From Caldicellulosiruptor naganoensis (GTDB lineage: Bacteria; Bacillota; Thermoanaerobacteria; Caldicellulosiruptorales; Caldicellulosiruptoraceae): 64,000 nt of DNA. The number at the start of each line of letters is the position of its first letter. The first letter of the stretch is position 1. Position numbers and translations under genes: made by a program. Under the pieces are notes generated by a model. The model saw nothing but the letters and a program-made list of their open reading frames with translations, ran no database searches and had not been told where the DNA came from. Of this stretch, positions 26,081 through 35,911 are shown piece by piece. The stretch covers positions 409,501 through 473,500 of the forward strand of contig NZ_CP113864.1 of assembly GCF_026914285.1 (NCBI RefSeq), given 5' to 3'.

Positions 26081-27949
26081 ATGATTACTATCAACAAAGA
26101 AAAGTGTGTAAACTGTTATAAGTGCATACGTGTATGTCCTGTACAATTTGCTAATGTTATTGACGGAGAATATATAAAACTTGACAATGATTTTTGCATC
26201 AAGTGTGGAAGATGTATAAAGCACTGTGAACATGGAGCAAGGGGTTTTATAGATGATATTTCTTTGCTTAAAGAGATGTTAGCTTCTGGTATAAAACCTA
26301 TTGCAGTTGTTGCCCCCTCAGCAAGAGCCAATTTCAAAATAGGAAAACTTATAAATACTTTGAGAGAAATTGGATTTAAAGAGGTTTACGATGTTTCTTT
26401 TGGTGCAGATATAACCACTTGGGCTTATATCAGATACATTCAGCGTTTTTCCAAAAAAAGTGTTATTGCTCAACCATGTCCTGCAGTAGTTAATTACATA
26501 GAAAAACACATTCCTCAACTTCTTGATTATCTGATTCCTGTCCAGAGCCCAATGATGTGTGTAAGTATTTTTCTGAAAAAATATTTGAAAAAAACCGAAC
26601 CAATAGTTTTTATTTCTCCATGTATTGCTAAAAAAGACGAGATAGCAAGATTTCCTGATATTGTCCAGTTGAATGTAACATATATTTCCTTGATGGAAGA
26701 ATTTGGTGATGTATACAACAGGGCAGCTGATACAGGAAAGTTTGATTATGCTGAAGGGTATTTAGGAAAACTTTTTAGCAGACCAGGCGGATTAAAAGAG
26801 AATGTTCATGCATATTTCAAGGATGCAAAAGTAAAACAGATCGAAGGTGATATAATATTTGAATATTTAGAAAAAGACTATTTGAATACGCCAGACAATC
26901 AAAAACCTCTAATTGTTGACATATTAAACTGCCACGAGGGGTGCAATAAAGGAACCGCTACCAAATTAGATGTTCCTATCGATGTAATAGATTATGAATT
27001 TGATGTTATGAAGAAAAGTACGTATAACAAATTCAAAAGTAAAAGATTGTTTAAGTTCTTCGACAAAAAACTTAAATTAGAAGACTTTATGACAACGTAC
27101 TCAAACAAAAGCAAGTATTTAGAAAAGCCTTCTTCTGATGTGTTAGAAAATATCTACAATGAAATGCTAAAAACCTCGACAGAAAAGAGAAATTTAAATT
27201 GTTCAGCTTGCGGATATGATTCTTGTGAAGAAATGGCTATTGCAATCTACTATGGATATAACAGAAAAGAAAATTGTGTAAATTACTTAAAAGATAAACT
27301 GTCTCTTGAGAATGAAGAATTATATACCAAAAATATACAAATAAATAAACTATTAGATAATATTAACAATACTCAAAAACAACTTGAGGAATTAATAAAT
27401 GAAGTGGCATTTGCTACAGATGTTGTAGATAGGAGTATGCAAGAGATAGCTGTTGGATATAGTGAGAGTGCTAAAGAAATTGAGAATATATCTACTTCAG
27501 TTTCTGGATTATTAGCTCAAATTAAGTTACTTGATAGTATTAGTAAAGAGTTGTCTACGAAAATTGATATTCTAAACAAAACAAATAATATACTTCAGGA
27601 TATAGGAAGTAGCATATCTCTTTATGCTTTAAATGCTTCTATTGAAGCTTCAAAAATAACTGAGTCAAAAGGTTTTTCTGTTATAGCCTCAGAAATAAGG
27701 AAACTTGCAGATAGAATGAAAGTTGAAACATCTATCGTAAAAAAGGAATTTGATACAATGATCAGTTTGATGAACCAGATCCCTGATTTATCGGAGAAAA
27801 TTTTAAATGCGATTGAAAATATAAACAGTTCTTTAGTGAATGAAAGTGCCCTGATTGAAGAATTAACGGCGAAAAGTGAGGAAATTTCAGCTGAAATTTC
27901 ACGACTCAATGCATTAATTCAGCAAGAAGGTGTACTAGAAGAAAAATAA
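26081..27949 (+). CDS. Ferredoxin/[FeFe]-hydrogenase-like/chemotaxis-signalling fusion protein
   Basis: 622 aa from ATG 26081 (AGGGGGA 8 nt upstream). Order: a two-[4Fe-4S] ferredoxin domain (CVNCYKCIRVCP, CIKCGRCIKHC, residues 8-55); an Fe-hydrogenase large-subunit-like domain with divergent H-cluster motifs AQPCPAVV, SPCIAKKDE and CHEGCNKG; an Fe-S motif NCSACGYDSCEEMA near 374; then a helical region with a methyl-accepting-type signalling tip (LNASIEASKITESKGFSVIA). This is the sensory group C hydrogenase plan (HydS-like): a redox or H2 sensor whose output end is like a chemoreceptor but without membrane segments. The motifs differ from catalytic hydrogenases, so H2 turnover is unlikely to be its main job. 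It stands alone. Confidence 0.85.
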   Translation: MITINKEKCVNCYKCIRVCPVQFANVIDGEYIKLDNDFCIKCGRCIKHCEHGARGFIDDISLLKEMLASGIKPIAVVAPSARANFKIGKLINTLREIGFKEVYDVSFGADITTWAYIRYIQRFSKKSVIAQPCPAVVNYIEKHIPQLLDYLIPVQSPMMCVSIFLKKYLKKTEPIVFISPCIAKKDEIARFPDIVQLNVTYISLMEEFGDVYNRAADTGKFDYAEGYLGKLFSRPGGLKENVHAYFKDAKVKQIEGDIIFEYLEKDYLNTPDNQKPLIVDILNCHEGCNKGTATKLDVPIDVIDYEFDVMKKSTYNKFKSKRLFKFFDKKLKLEDFMTTYSNKSKYLEKPSSDVLENIYNEMLKTSTEKRNLNCSACGYDSCEEMAIAIYYGYNRKENCVNYLKDKLSLENEELYTKNIQINKLLDNINNTQKQLEELINEVAFATDVVDRSMQEIAVGYSESAKEIENISTSVSGLLAQIKLLDSISKELSTKIDILNKTNNILQDIGSSISLYALNASIEASKITESKGFSVIASEIRKLADRMKVETSIVKKEFDTMISLMNQIPDLSEKILNAIENINSSLVNESALIEELTAKSEEISAEISRLNALIQQEGVLEEK

Positions 27950-28010
27950 CTGAGGGGATGAAAAACCCAAAAAATTACTTTTCTTAATTGTTTTGCTAAT
28001 TGAGAGTGGG

Positions 28011-28047
28011 GGTCTTTGCAGACCAGGTTTGCAAAGACCTATTTTTG
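28011..28047 (+). terminator. Intrinsic terminator
   Basis: GGTCTTTGCA (28011-28020) pairs perfectly with TGCAAAGACC (28030-28039), followed by TATTTTTG. Confidence 0.85.
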
Positions 28048-28149
28048 TTTTAAACATCTCTTATACAACTGATTCGCTTCTCGTTATTTTATGTATATAC
28101 TGTATACTGTCTATCAAGCTCAATCAAAATAAAATTTTCTTTACATTAC

Positions 28150-28165
28150 ATGACCGAACAGTCAT
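28150..28165. promoter_or_regulatory. TetR-type operator palindrome
   Basis: ATGAC-cgaaca-GTCAT, the TGACCGNNCRGTCA type often bound by TetR-family repressors, lies 23 bp before the TetR start. It survives intact although its repressor gene is broken. Confidence 0.6.
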
Positions 28166-28188
28166 AATAAATCTTGAGGTGAGGTTCT

Positions 28189-28560
28189 ATGCCCAAGCAA
28201 ACATTTTTAAACCTTCCAGAGGAGAAAAGAAACCTTATAACAGTTACATTAATAAAGCACTTTTCACAAAAACCTTATCATGAGGTTGATATCTCTGATG
28301 TTGCAAAAGAATGCAATGTTACAAAGGGGAGCATGTATCAGTATTTTAAAAACGAGAAAGATATGTACTTTTATGCTGTAGAAGTTTCTTACTAGAGGTT
28401 TTTAGAACTTCTTGAAAAGCTTGATATGGTGCATATAAATTTCTTTGCTTATTATGAGAATTCACAAGAAACTATTTGAATTGCAGTGAAAGAGCTTTTT
28501 TTCACAAAACTCACCTTTTAAAGATGAGATAAATGAAAAATTTTTGAAACAGTCAAGAGA
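28189..28560 (+). pseudogene. TetR-family regulator, inactivated
   Basis: The first 68 codons give a normal TetR DNA-binding region (helix-turn-helix DISDVAKECNVTKGSMYQYF near residue 32) after GAGGTGAGG and ATG 28189. The frame is stopped by TAG at 28393-28395. It continues recognisably (RFLELLEKLDMVHINFFAYYENSQ) to a TGA near 28479, then only after a frameshift (SPFKDEINEKFLKQSREFL). At least two nonsense codons and one frameshift make it a pseudogene. The 3' limit is approximate: the sequence runs into a truncated ABC permease, suggesting a deletion that removed the rest of the operon. Confidence 0.8.
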
Positions 28561-30224
28561 GTTTTTGGTAGAGATTATCGTTATAATTTCTATTTTTTGG
28601 AAGATACACGTTTTTATATGAAGTTTATAATTGAAGAAGATCTGAGCAAAACATCAACAACACTTGATCTTGATATAAGTTATTTTAAAGATGTTCTGTC
28701 TCAATCTATAAAACTTTTGTGCCACTCAGTCTTTTTATAATTCTTGTATCATCTTTTATACTCTTTATTGTCATGCGAAGGGTAATAAATACTATGCATG
28801 CTGAAATTGGTACAATCTATTCAATGGGATATACACAAAAAGATGTACTAAAAGTCTTCATGAGGTTTCCACTTTATGTTTGGCTTTTTGGTTCCATCTT
28901 CGGTGTTGTACTTGGGGTTATTGAAGCATCTCCTTTTGCACAGTTTTACAGGTCATATTTTACATTACCAAAGATAAAGTCAATTTTGCCATGGCAGCAC
29001 ATATTTGTTGCGATGCTTCTCCCAGCCATATTTATATTTCTTTCAGGTTACCTTGCAATCAAGAACTTTTTCAAGCTCACAATTGTTCAGATGCTTCACG
29101 GCGTTGATGAAATAAAATTTGGCAAGCTTCCTTCAATAAAGTTTTTTGACAGATTTGAGTTTGGAACAAGGATTATGCTAAAATATGGCTGGCGTCATAT
29201 TGGCAGGGAACTAATTTTGGCAGTTGGGATAATCTTTTCAACAATCCTTATGATGTATGGTATGACTGCAAAGGATTCAATTATAACTGCAATAGAAAGA
29301 GCATATGAGAAGAATTTTAAATACAACTATCTTTATCTATTAAATTCTGTCTCCACACACCCTGAGATTAAACTCCAAAGCGCAGCTGAGCCATACAACC
29401 TTTTGTCTTTTGACATTGAAGGGACAAAACTGAGTATTACAATTTACGGTATTAAAAGTAACTCAGATATGATAAAGCTGTATGATGAAAAAGGAAAAGA
29501 AATCTCTGTGTCAAGTGAACTTATCATAACCAAACCTCTTGCAAGCAAACTTGGTATTGGCGAAGGAGATAAGATTAAACTAAAAAACAAATTTACAGGC
29601 AAAGAATATACTTTAAAAGTGAAAAAAGTTGCCAACCTTCCTGTTGGGAACAATGGGTATATGGAACTTGAAAGCTTTAATAAGCTTTTTGGATATAGCA
29701 ATGGAGATTATATTGGGATATTCTCAAAAGAAAAGTTGGAAATTCCACAGAGCTTAATTTTTGAAAGTTATACAAAATCTGAACTTTTAAATACAATAAA
29801 GGCATCTGCTGGCGATTTATCAAAGACTATAGGTGTGATGGCACTAATTGCTGCTGTGCTTGCTCTTTTGATTGTGTATGTTCTGTCTACTTTGACTTTA
29901 AATGAAAACAAGAAAAGTATAGGAATTTTAAAAATGCTGGGGCACAGTGAAAGGAGTATTTTTAAAATGATTCTCGGTTTTAACTACATTTCGTTTTTTA
30001 TAGGATTTGTTGCAGGAATTCCCCTATCTAAAATTACAATGGATGGGCTTATGAGCACAGTGACAAAAGATATAGATTTTGCAATAAGCCTTGATTTGAG
30101 CGTGCAGAGTGTATTGTCTACATTTGTAATACTTCTTTTAGTCTTTCTGATTTCAAGGTTTTTGGCAAGGCAGAAAATAGCGAGGGTAATGCCGGTTGAG
30201 ATATTAAAAGGGCAGCTTGATTGA
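28561..30224 (+). pseudogene. FtsX/MacB-type ABC permease, 5'-truncated and frameshifted
   Basis: The open frame from 28719 to 30224 encodes the last ~500 residues of an FtsX-type permease: three membrane segments near its start, an extracytoplasmic domain, and a second three-helix FtsX unit (NENKKSIGILKMLGH near residue 395). The first membrane helix and periplasmic domain expected of the roughly 800-residue family are missing. About 150 bp upstream (DLSKTSTTLDLDISYFKDV) is plausibly its continuation, out of frame by a shift near 28710. No ATPase gene remains nearby. The GTG at 28719 has no ribosome-binding site, so this is a remnant of a drug- or lipid-export ABC operon once controlled by the broken TetR gene. 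Confidence 0.72.
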
Positions 30225-30228
30225 TGTC

Positions 30229-30273
30229 AAAAGGGCTGGCTTGCAAGAGAAAAAAAGATCAGCCCTTTTTTTA
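30229..30273 (+). terminator. Intrinsic terminator
   Basis: AAAAGGGCTG (30229-30238) pairs with CAGCCCTTTT (30260-30269) and is followed by T-rich sequence; it closes the truncated permease gene. Confidence 0.85.
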
Positions 30274-30649
30274 TGTCAAGTCCTTTTTGTCAAACCTTTT
30301 TACCAGACAATTTTATTTTAACATTCTGTTCCAAATTAAAATTTAACAAATATTTTACATGATTTTTATTTAGATTTAAAATCTGTTTGCTATATATATA
30401 GGCGAAAGAAAAAATGGTAGAAAAGAAGTAATTAAAAATAGGTTTTTCTACTGTACACCGGGAGAGGTAGTTTAAAAAAAGCGGTATAATTTCAAGGTGG
30501 TTAAAAAGATTTTTAGATAATTAGGACAAAAAATACAATAGAATACCGAGCTGCTCAGTATGGAAAAATTTAACTAGCAGCTTGTTTGGGAAAGATTATT
30601 AAAATAAAAAAGAGGAATTAATCATCTTGGGTGAGGACGAGGGCACGTT
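30274..30649. other. Gene-free AT-rich stretch
   Basis: About 375 bp with no open frame of note. A GCGGTATAAT at 30480-30489 resembles a -10 element but no gene follows on that strand. Confidence 0.5.
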
Positions 30650-31240
30650 TAAGTCAATGACAGGTCAATCTCTGAGAACTTCTTGTTGTAGAAGGCTTTG
30701 TAGCGTATTGTGTACTACTTTTCACAGTTAGCAGCCTCAACAAGATGGTATTCTGAGAATATTGGTTACCACACTTAGCTAATGAGACATCTTGGGCATT
30801 GAAGTTGCCTGATTGGTACTGAGCCCAAACAAGGTCAGAATACTTTGCCAAAGCAGCTTCATTTTTGAAGCGTTTAATATTATCAATTTCAGCGATGATG
30901 TCGGCTGCAAGAACATCTCCTATGCCATGAATAATAGCCAAGGTTTGAGAAAAGGCTTTAAGAAGTTTTGAGATTTCTTTATCAAGTTTTTTAAGTTGTT
31001 TTTGCATAAATCTAATGAAAATCTATTGTTGCTGTTATCGGATGCAAATTTAATTAAGTCTTCTAAAGCCATAGAGGCAATGTCGTCAAAAACAATCAAT
31101 AACTCTTTTGATTATTTATTAAAACTTTCTTGATGGTTAGGTAAAGAAATTTGATAAACTCCTTTTTGCAAGTTATGGTAAAAAGAAGTGTTAAGTCCTT
31201 TATCCCTGGGGATTACATGGCAATAGTAGCCTCGCCGATA
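30650..31240 (-). pseudogene. IS110-family transposase remnant
   Basis: On the minus strand, 30654-31007 encodes the C-terminal (transposase 20) part of an IS110-type DEDD transposase: IIHGIGDVLAADIIAEIDN and an AKYSDLVWAQYQSGNF segment correspond to the conserved 'IPGIGPxLAAxIIAEIGD...YAGLxPxxxQSG' stretch. After it the frame drifts (probable frameshift near 30790). Upstream, to about 31240, minus-strand fragments (DLIKFASDNSNNRFSLDL) continue in broken frames, and the N-terminal catalytic domain is largely gone. No intact ends can be defined. It is a dead mobile element in a region rich in other pseudogenes. Confidence 0.75.
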
Positions 31241-31662
31241 TTAGAGCTACTTGAACAGTTTACAGGGGGCACACATCTCACATGCTCAAATCAGATGTAG
31301 TAAACTGTCAGTGCTTAAGCCTTCGAGTAAACATTACTCATGTAATTCTTTGAGGCAGAAGTCTTTCTCAAACTGTGGCGTGCAGATATCAAAGCACGTC
31401 CAGCAGGAGGTGATCAAAAATATCCAAAATAAACTAAATCAGGCTTAAACTTTTTTTGATTTTAGTTTACCAAAGATAAAAGGCAAATTTAAACTGTAGC
31501 AGTCAATTTTAATATTCAATTTTTGAGAAGTGAGTGTTTTAAGAAAGGTGCATTATCAAAATAAATTTCCAGTAATCAATTGGTACTGATAATTAAATGT
31601 ACCAATTGAGATATGAAGTTTTAATTGATTTGATAATTATATGATACGAGAGAGGTATTGGT
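31241..31662. other. Degenerate stretch between IS remnant and esterase-like gene
   Basis: A 65-codon open frame (31251-31448, +) has no ribosome-binding site and no recognisable family; it overlaps what would be the upstream flank of the IS110 remnant. Otherwise AT-rich sequence. Confidence 0.4.
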
Positions 31663-33057
31663 ATGATAAAATCAATAATGAGAATTCTGGCTATCATAGT
31701 CTTTACCTTATTCCTGGTGATTAGTGTTACAGTTTTTCTTACTGGTGCGAAAAACGCGCCCACTGTTATGATAGATAAATATGTAATAACAATACCAGAA
31801 AAATTTTATATCCCCTATAAAGGCAATGCTCATAAATATTTCCCAAATGGTATTAAACCAGCTTTTGGTTCTGGACTCACCATTAAATCAGTCAACCCGG
31901 ATGGTTCCATCGAGTTCTATATGGTTACTGACCGGGGACCAAATGTTGATGGTCCAAATTACGATGATGGCAGAAATAAATATGCCAGTATAATTTTCCC
32001 TGTTCCTACATTTCAACCTTAAATTGCGGTAGGAGTTATTAAAAATGGAAAAGCAAAGGTTATTGAGACAATAGGTTTAAAGGACGAACAAGGTAAAGCT
32101 ATTACGGGTTTACCTATCATGCCTGGTTTAGTTGGTTCTACTAATGAAGTTGCTTTAACTGAAAATCTAAAACTTCTAAGTTATGACAATAATGGTCTTG
32201 ATCCAGAAGGTATTGCACTTGACTCTAAAGGTAATTTCTGGATTTGTGATGAATATGGTCCTTTTATAGCTCAGTTTGATAAAACTGGCAAACTCATAAA
32301 GAAATATGCTCCTGGAAATGGTTTGCCTAATATACTGAAGTACCGTATTCCTAACAGAGGTTTTGAGGGCATTACTATAGCACCAAATGGAAAGATTTAC
32401 GCTGCGCTACAAAGTGTTTTAGATATAGAGGGGAAAACAGCTAAGACTGCTAAATTTACTAGAATACTAGAATTAGACCCTGAAAGTGGAAGAACAAAAA
32501 TGTATGCTTATCCCATTGATCAAGATAATTATAAGTCTCCTAAAGATGCTAAAATTGGTGATATATTTGCTATATCTAATAACAAATTTCTTTTAATTGA
32601 ACAAGGTAAAGGCAAAGATAATAATATGCGCAATATTATTTACCTGGTTGATATAAAAGAGGCCACAGATATTTCTAACATAAGAGTAGAGGGCAAAGAA
32701 CTGGAATTTGTCGCTGACAAAGATCAGCTTTATAAAACTATTAAATTTCCTACAAAGAAAATTGTATTTGACCTAAGGGCAAATGGCTGGAAAGCTGAAA
32801 AAGCAGAAGGAATAGTCATGTGTCCTGACAAAAAGACAATAATGGTGATAAATGATAACGACTTTGGTATAACCATTAATGTTAAAGACAGTGAGAGAAA
32901 AGATGTTAAAATTGCAGACTATACACTTTATGCAGATGGTAGCCTCAAATACAAAGAAAAACTTGCCGAGCCGACAATCAGTATTGTTCCTAATTCTGAA
33001 GAGGAAAGAAACACGTATTTATGGGTTATAAAACTTCCTGAAATAATGAAAAAATGA
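31663..33057 (+). pseudogene. Esterase-like/phytase-like secreted protein split by one stop codon
   Basis: The reading frame runs for 464 codons from ATG 31663 (GAGAGG upstream) to TGA 33057, broken only by an in-frame TAA at 32020-32022 between PTFQP and IAVGVIKNG. Residues before the stop give a signal/anchor (about 10-30) and the start of the fold (GSGLTIKSVNPDGSIEFYMV); after it come EVALTENLKLLSYDN, GLDPEGIALDSKGNFWICDE and FEGITIAPNGKIYAA, typical of the 'esterase-like activity of phytase' family (a beta-propeller). Both halves look otherwise undamaged, so inactivation is recent, or the stop is suppressed or a sequencing error. No independent start with ribosome-binding site is evident for the second half. 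Confidence 0.82.
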
Positions 33058-33773
33058 AAATCAGGATTATTAAATTAAAGTTACTATAATAGGCCTGATT
33101 TACATATGTTATATTATTCGTGCATTTTCTAATACTTTAACCTCCTTGTTTCCATTTTATACGGCGTAAGTTCTCTCGCTGCAAGTAAATATTAATTTAC
33201 TTGACTTTAACAGTCTAAAGATATCCATTTTAATTTACTTCTTGACTTTTCAATCATGCTGTTTACACTTTTGGTGTCCTTTGTGGATAAAAAATGTTTC
33301 TTTAATTCTTTAGAGTGTTTTGTATAGGCAAGATAAAACTCTGCTTTTTGTGATATTGCAGCAATAAAATTGAGAATATTTTGTGAGTGGAAAATTCAAA
33401 GCTTTCAAAGTCCGGACAAGTGAATGCTCAAAAATAACCATTGATGTACTTGACACTTCAGACAACATAAAGTAATAGAGCAAGTTTTACTTGTAGATGC
33501 TTTAGAGCTGAGCAATTAGGATCATCACAGGAAGCAATATATATTTAATACTTGCTTCTTGAACCATTCTTTTAGCTGTCTCAATAATTACGTTTTTATT
33601 CTTTTTCAGTACTCCTCTTTAATAAGTATTTCAATATTAATTTTACAGTAGATACAATTTGTTTAACTTCCTTAGAATATTCCTAAGCTGAAGGTTTATG
33701 TATTTACTTATTGGGTGCTTTATTAATGGATCATAAATGAAAGATAGCTATCTGCAAGGAGGGCAAATAAATA
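33058..33773. other. 716-bp gene-free stretch with minus-strand coding remnants
   Basis: No intact gene. On the minus strand, short fragments look protein-like: ETAKRMVQEASIKYILL around 33550-33600 and ISQKAEFYLAYTKHSKELKK around 33300-33360, separated by stops and shifts. They suggest a decayed gene that I cannot identify. Confidence 0.4.
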
Positions 33774-34208
33774 ATGAAAAAGACAGTATACATATTTGCA
33801 TTTCTGGCAATTGTGTATGAAATCTGTGTTGGAACACTTTTGATTCTTAAAAAAGAAAATATTTCACTGAGCGAGTACTGGGGGTGGGGATTATCGGTCA
33901 TAGGTGTTGTTGCTTTTTTAGGTTTGTTGAGTGGTATATTTGGTGGTAAAAAACTTTTAAATATTTTAACAATCAATATTTTTACAGTAATAATAATTAA
34001 TATAATTTCTGCAATGTTTACACCTGTAATCTTAACTGAAGATGTAAAACAGAGATTGCTCAAAGAAGCTATGCAAAAAAACATGGAGCTTAATCTTGGA
34101 AACAACTTTGGCAATGTAATATCAAGTATTATGCTTTATTCTGTAATAGTAGCACTCTTGTCGTTTTTAGGATTTAAGATAGGCGCAATTTTGAGAAAAA
34201 GATCTTGA
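33774..34208 (+). CDS. Hypothetical four-helix membrane protein
   Basis: 144 aa with four hydrophobic segments (about 3-24, 35-57, 64-85, 115-138), a positively charged tail and no recognised motif. GGAGGGC lies about 10 nt before the ATG. It is 80 bp upstream of the ABC/SLH operon, with that operon's own promoter in between. Possibly a small integral membrane accessory; function unknown. Confidence 0.65.
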   Translation: MKKTVYIFAFLAIVYEICVGTLLILKKENISLSEYWGWGLSVIGVVAFLGLLSGIFGGKKLLNILTINIFTVIIINIISAMFTPVILTEDVKQRLLKEAMQKNMELNLGNNFGNVISSIMLYSVIVALLSFLGFKIGAILRKRS

Positions 34209-34225
34209 AAAAATAAATTAATATA

Positions 34226-34254
34226 TTGACTTTCTTTTTTTTTCAGTGTATTAT
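34226..34254 (+). promoter_or_regulatory. Promoter of the ABC/SLH operon
   Basis: TTGACT (34226-34231), a 17-bp spacer, TATTAT (34249-34254); 34 bp before the first ATG of the operon, whose ribosome-binding site is GGTGGTG. Confidence 0.78.
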
Positions 34255-34288
34255 TAATATAGAACACTAATATGGTGGTGCAGTTGTA

Positions 34289-35890
34289 ATGAGATTTAAA
34301 AAGGGTAGATCTTTATTTGTATTTGTAATTGTCTGTATAGTTATATTAATAGTGGTAAATGTATTTACAAAGAGCATAAAAACACAGCAGGCTGAAAAAA
34401 TGCAAAATGAAAATGTTGTAAAAGTTATTAAGAGGGATTTGGACGAGGAAATGACATTGAGGGGTGTGGTTACTTCTGAAGAAATACCAATATTTTCACC
34501 TGTAACTGCAAAAGTTAAGAATGTATTTATCAAAGAAAATAATTATGTCAAAAAGGGCGATTTAATTGCAATTTTGGATGATACGAAAATAAAACTTGAA
34601 ATAAAAAGAAAAGAAAGAGAAAAACAAAGTTTGTATAAAGATTTGGAAAATTTGTACAAAAGTCTTGAGGAATGTTCAGTGTATTCTCCGTTTGAAGGAC
34701 AGGTTCTAGAAGTATATGTAAAAGAAAAAGATGTAGTTTCAAAAGGAAGCCCAATTTGCAAAGTTAGCAAAATTGATTTGGTATACCTTACAGTAGCATT
34801 TCCCAAATGGCTTTTTAAAAACATAAAGCAGGGGGACCCAATTGAGATAATATTGCATGAGTTTGGACAAGAAATAAAAGGATATGTAAGATCAAAAAGT
34901 TCCGTATTTTATACAGACGAAAATGGTTTTCCAGCATTTGATGTTGAAGTAGTCTTAAAGGAGAGGAGTATACCTTTAAAGGCAAGAGCATTTTGCATAT
35001 TTGAATATAATGGGCAAAAAGTTAGAAGTTTGAACGATGGTATAATCACAGCAGAAGAGGATGTTATAAAGTCACCTACAGATGGTGTTGTAAAAAGTAT
35101 ATATATCTCAAAATTTTCACAAATAAATAAAAATCAGTTAATAATTGAACTTTCAGATGATAAGATTGCAGAACAGATTGAAAACAAGAAAACACAGATT
35201 GAGCAGATTGAAGAAGAAATAAGCGAATATAGAAAGGAACTTAGCAGGTTTGTAATAAAAGCTACATTGGATGGCATTGTGAGTGACGTTAATATTGTTG
35301 AGGGCAAAATATTAAATGAAGGTGAAAAACTTGCTGTTATTTGGAATCCTTACAATTTGATATTTGAATCAAAAATATCAGAACTTGAACTTGACAGGAT
35401 CAAAAAAGGTCAGAAAGTAATGTTACAATTTAAAATTCCTGGTAGAATAGGAGTTCAAGAAATAATTAATAGCACAGTAGAAATGGTAGGTTCAAAACCG
35501 CTTGAAGAGAGCAAGGATACCAATATAAGCTTCTATCCAGTTAAAATCGGGTTTAAAAGTGACAGAATTAAAAGAGGAATGCATGCCACAGCACAGATAA
35601 AAGTGTTGATAAAGCAAAATGCACTCTGTATCCCTGTGGAAGCTTTAAGAGAAGAAAATGGTAAGTACTATGTGTGGGTAAAAAAGCAAAAGACAAAAAA
35701 TATTACTAAAAAAACAGAAAAGGATAAGATTGTTGATGAATATGGTTCAAAAGAAAGTTATTATAACGAGGCAGAAAAGAGAGAGGTTATCATTGGTGAA
35801 AGTAACAAAAGGTATGCAGAAATTTTAAAAGGCTTAAAAGAAGGAGAAGAAGTAGTATTGCCTCAGGCATATGAGAAAGACATAAAGTAA
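34289..35890 (+). CDS. HlyD/MacA-type membrane-fusion protein
   Basis: 533 aa. One N-terminal membrane anchor (about 8-27) is followed by a biotinyl-lipoyl-like half (IFSPVTAKVKNVFIKENNY), a second such segment (YSPFEGQVLEVYVKEKD), a helical hairpin (QIENKKTQIEQIEEEISEYR near 293) and a beta-barrel/membrane-proximal domain ending with PVEALREENGKYYVWVKK. This is the adaptor of a MacAB-like transporter, facing the outside of a Gram-positive membrane. It is longer than the usual 350-450 residues because the lipoyl units are repeated. It is first in an operon with permease, ATPase and a large SLH protein. Confidence 0.87.
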   Translation: MRFKKGRSLFVFVIVCIVILIVVNVFTKSIKTQQAEKMQNENVVKVIKRDLDEEMTLRGVVTSEEIPIFSPVTAKVKNVFIKENNYVKKGDLIAILDDTKIKLEIKRKEREKQSLYKDLENLYKSLEECSVYSPFEGQVLEVYVKEKDVVSKGSPICKVSKIDLVYLTVAFPKWLFKNIKQGDPIEIILHEFGQEIKGYVRSKSSVFYTDENGFPAFDVEVVLKERSIPLKARAFCIFEYNGQKVRSLNDGIITAEEDVIKSPTDGVVKSIYISKFSQINKNQLIIELSDDKIAEQIENKKTQIEQIEEEISEYRKELSRFVIKATLDGIVSDVNIVEGKILNEGEKLAVIWNPYNLIFESKISELELDRIKKGQKVMLQFKIPGRIGVQEIINSTVEMVGSKPLEESKDTNISFYPVKIGFKSDRIKRGMHATAQIKVLIKQNALCIPVEALREENGKYYVWVKKQKTKNITKKTEKDKIVDEYGSKESYYNEAEKREVIIGESNKRYAEILKGLKEGEEVVLPQAYEKDIK

Positions 35891-35911
35891 AAACAGAGGG
35901 TGATATTTAAT

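Larger units (their letters stand above)
27950..28188 (+). other. Intergenic region with terminator and operator
   Basis: It contains an intrinsic terminator (28011-28047) for the sensor gene and a palindrome typical of TetR operators (28150-28165) just upstream of the broken TetR gene. No intact gene seen. Confidence 0.6.

Noticed and set aside
27993-28283. 96-codon open frame across the terminator and TetR start
   Set aside because: It runs through a terminator and operator and overlaps the TetR gene in another frame; it is a shadow frame.
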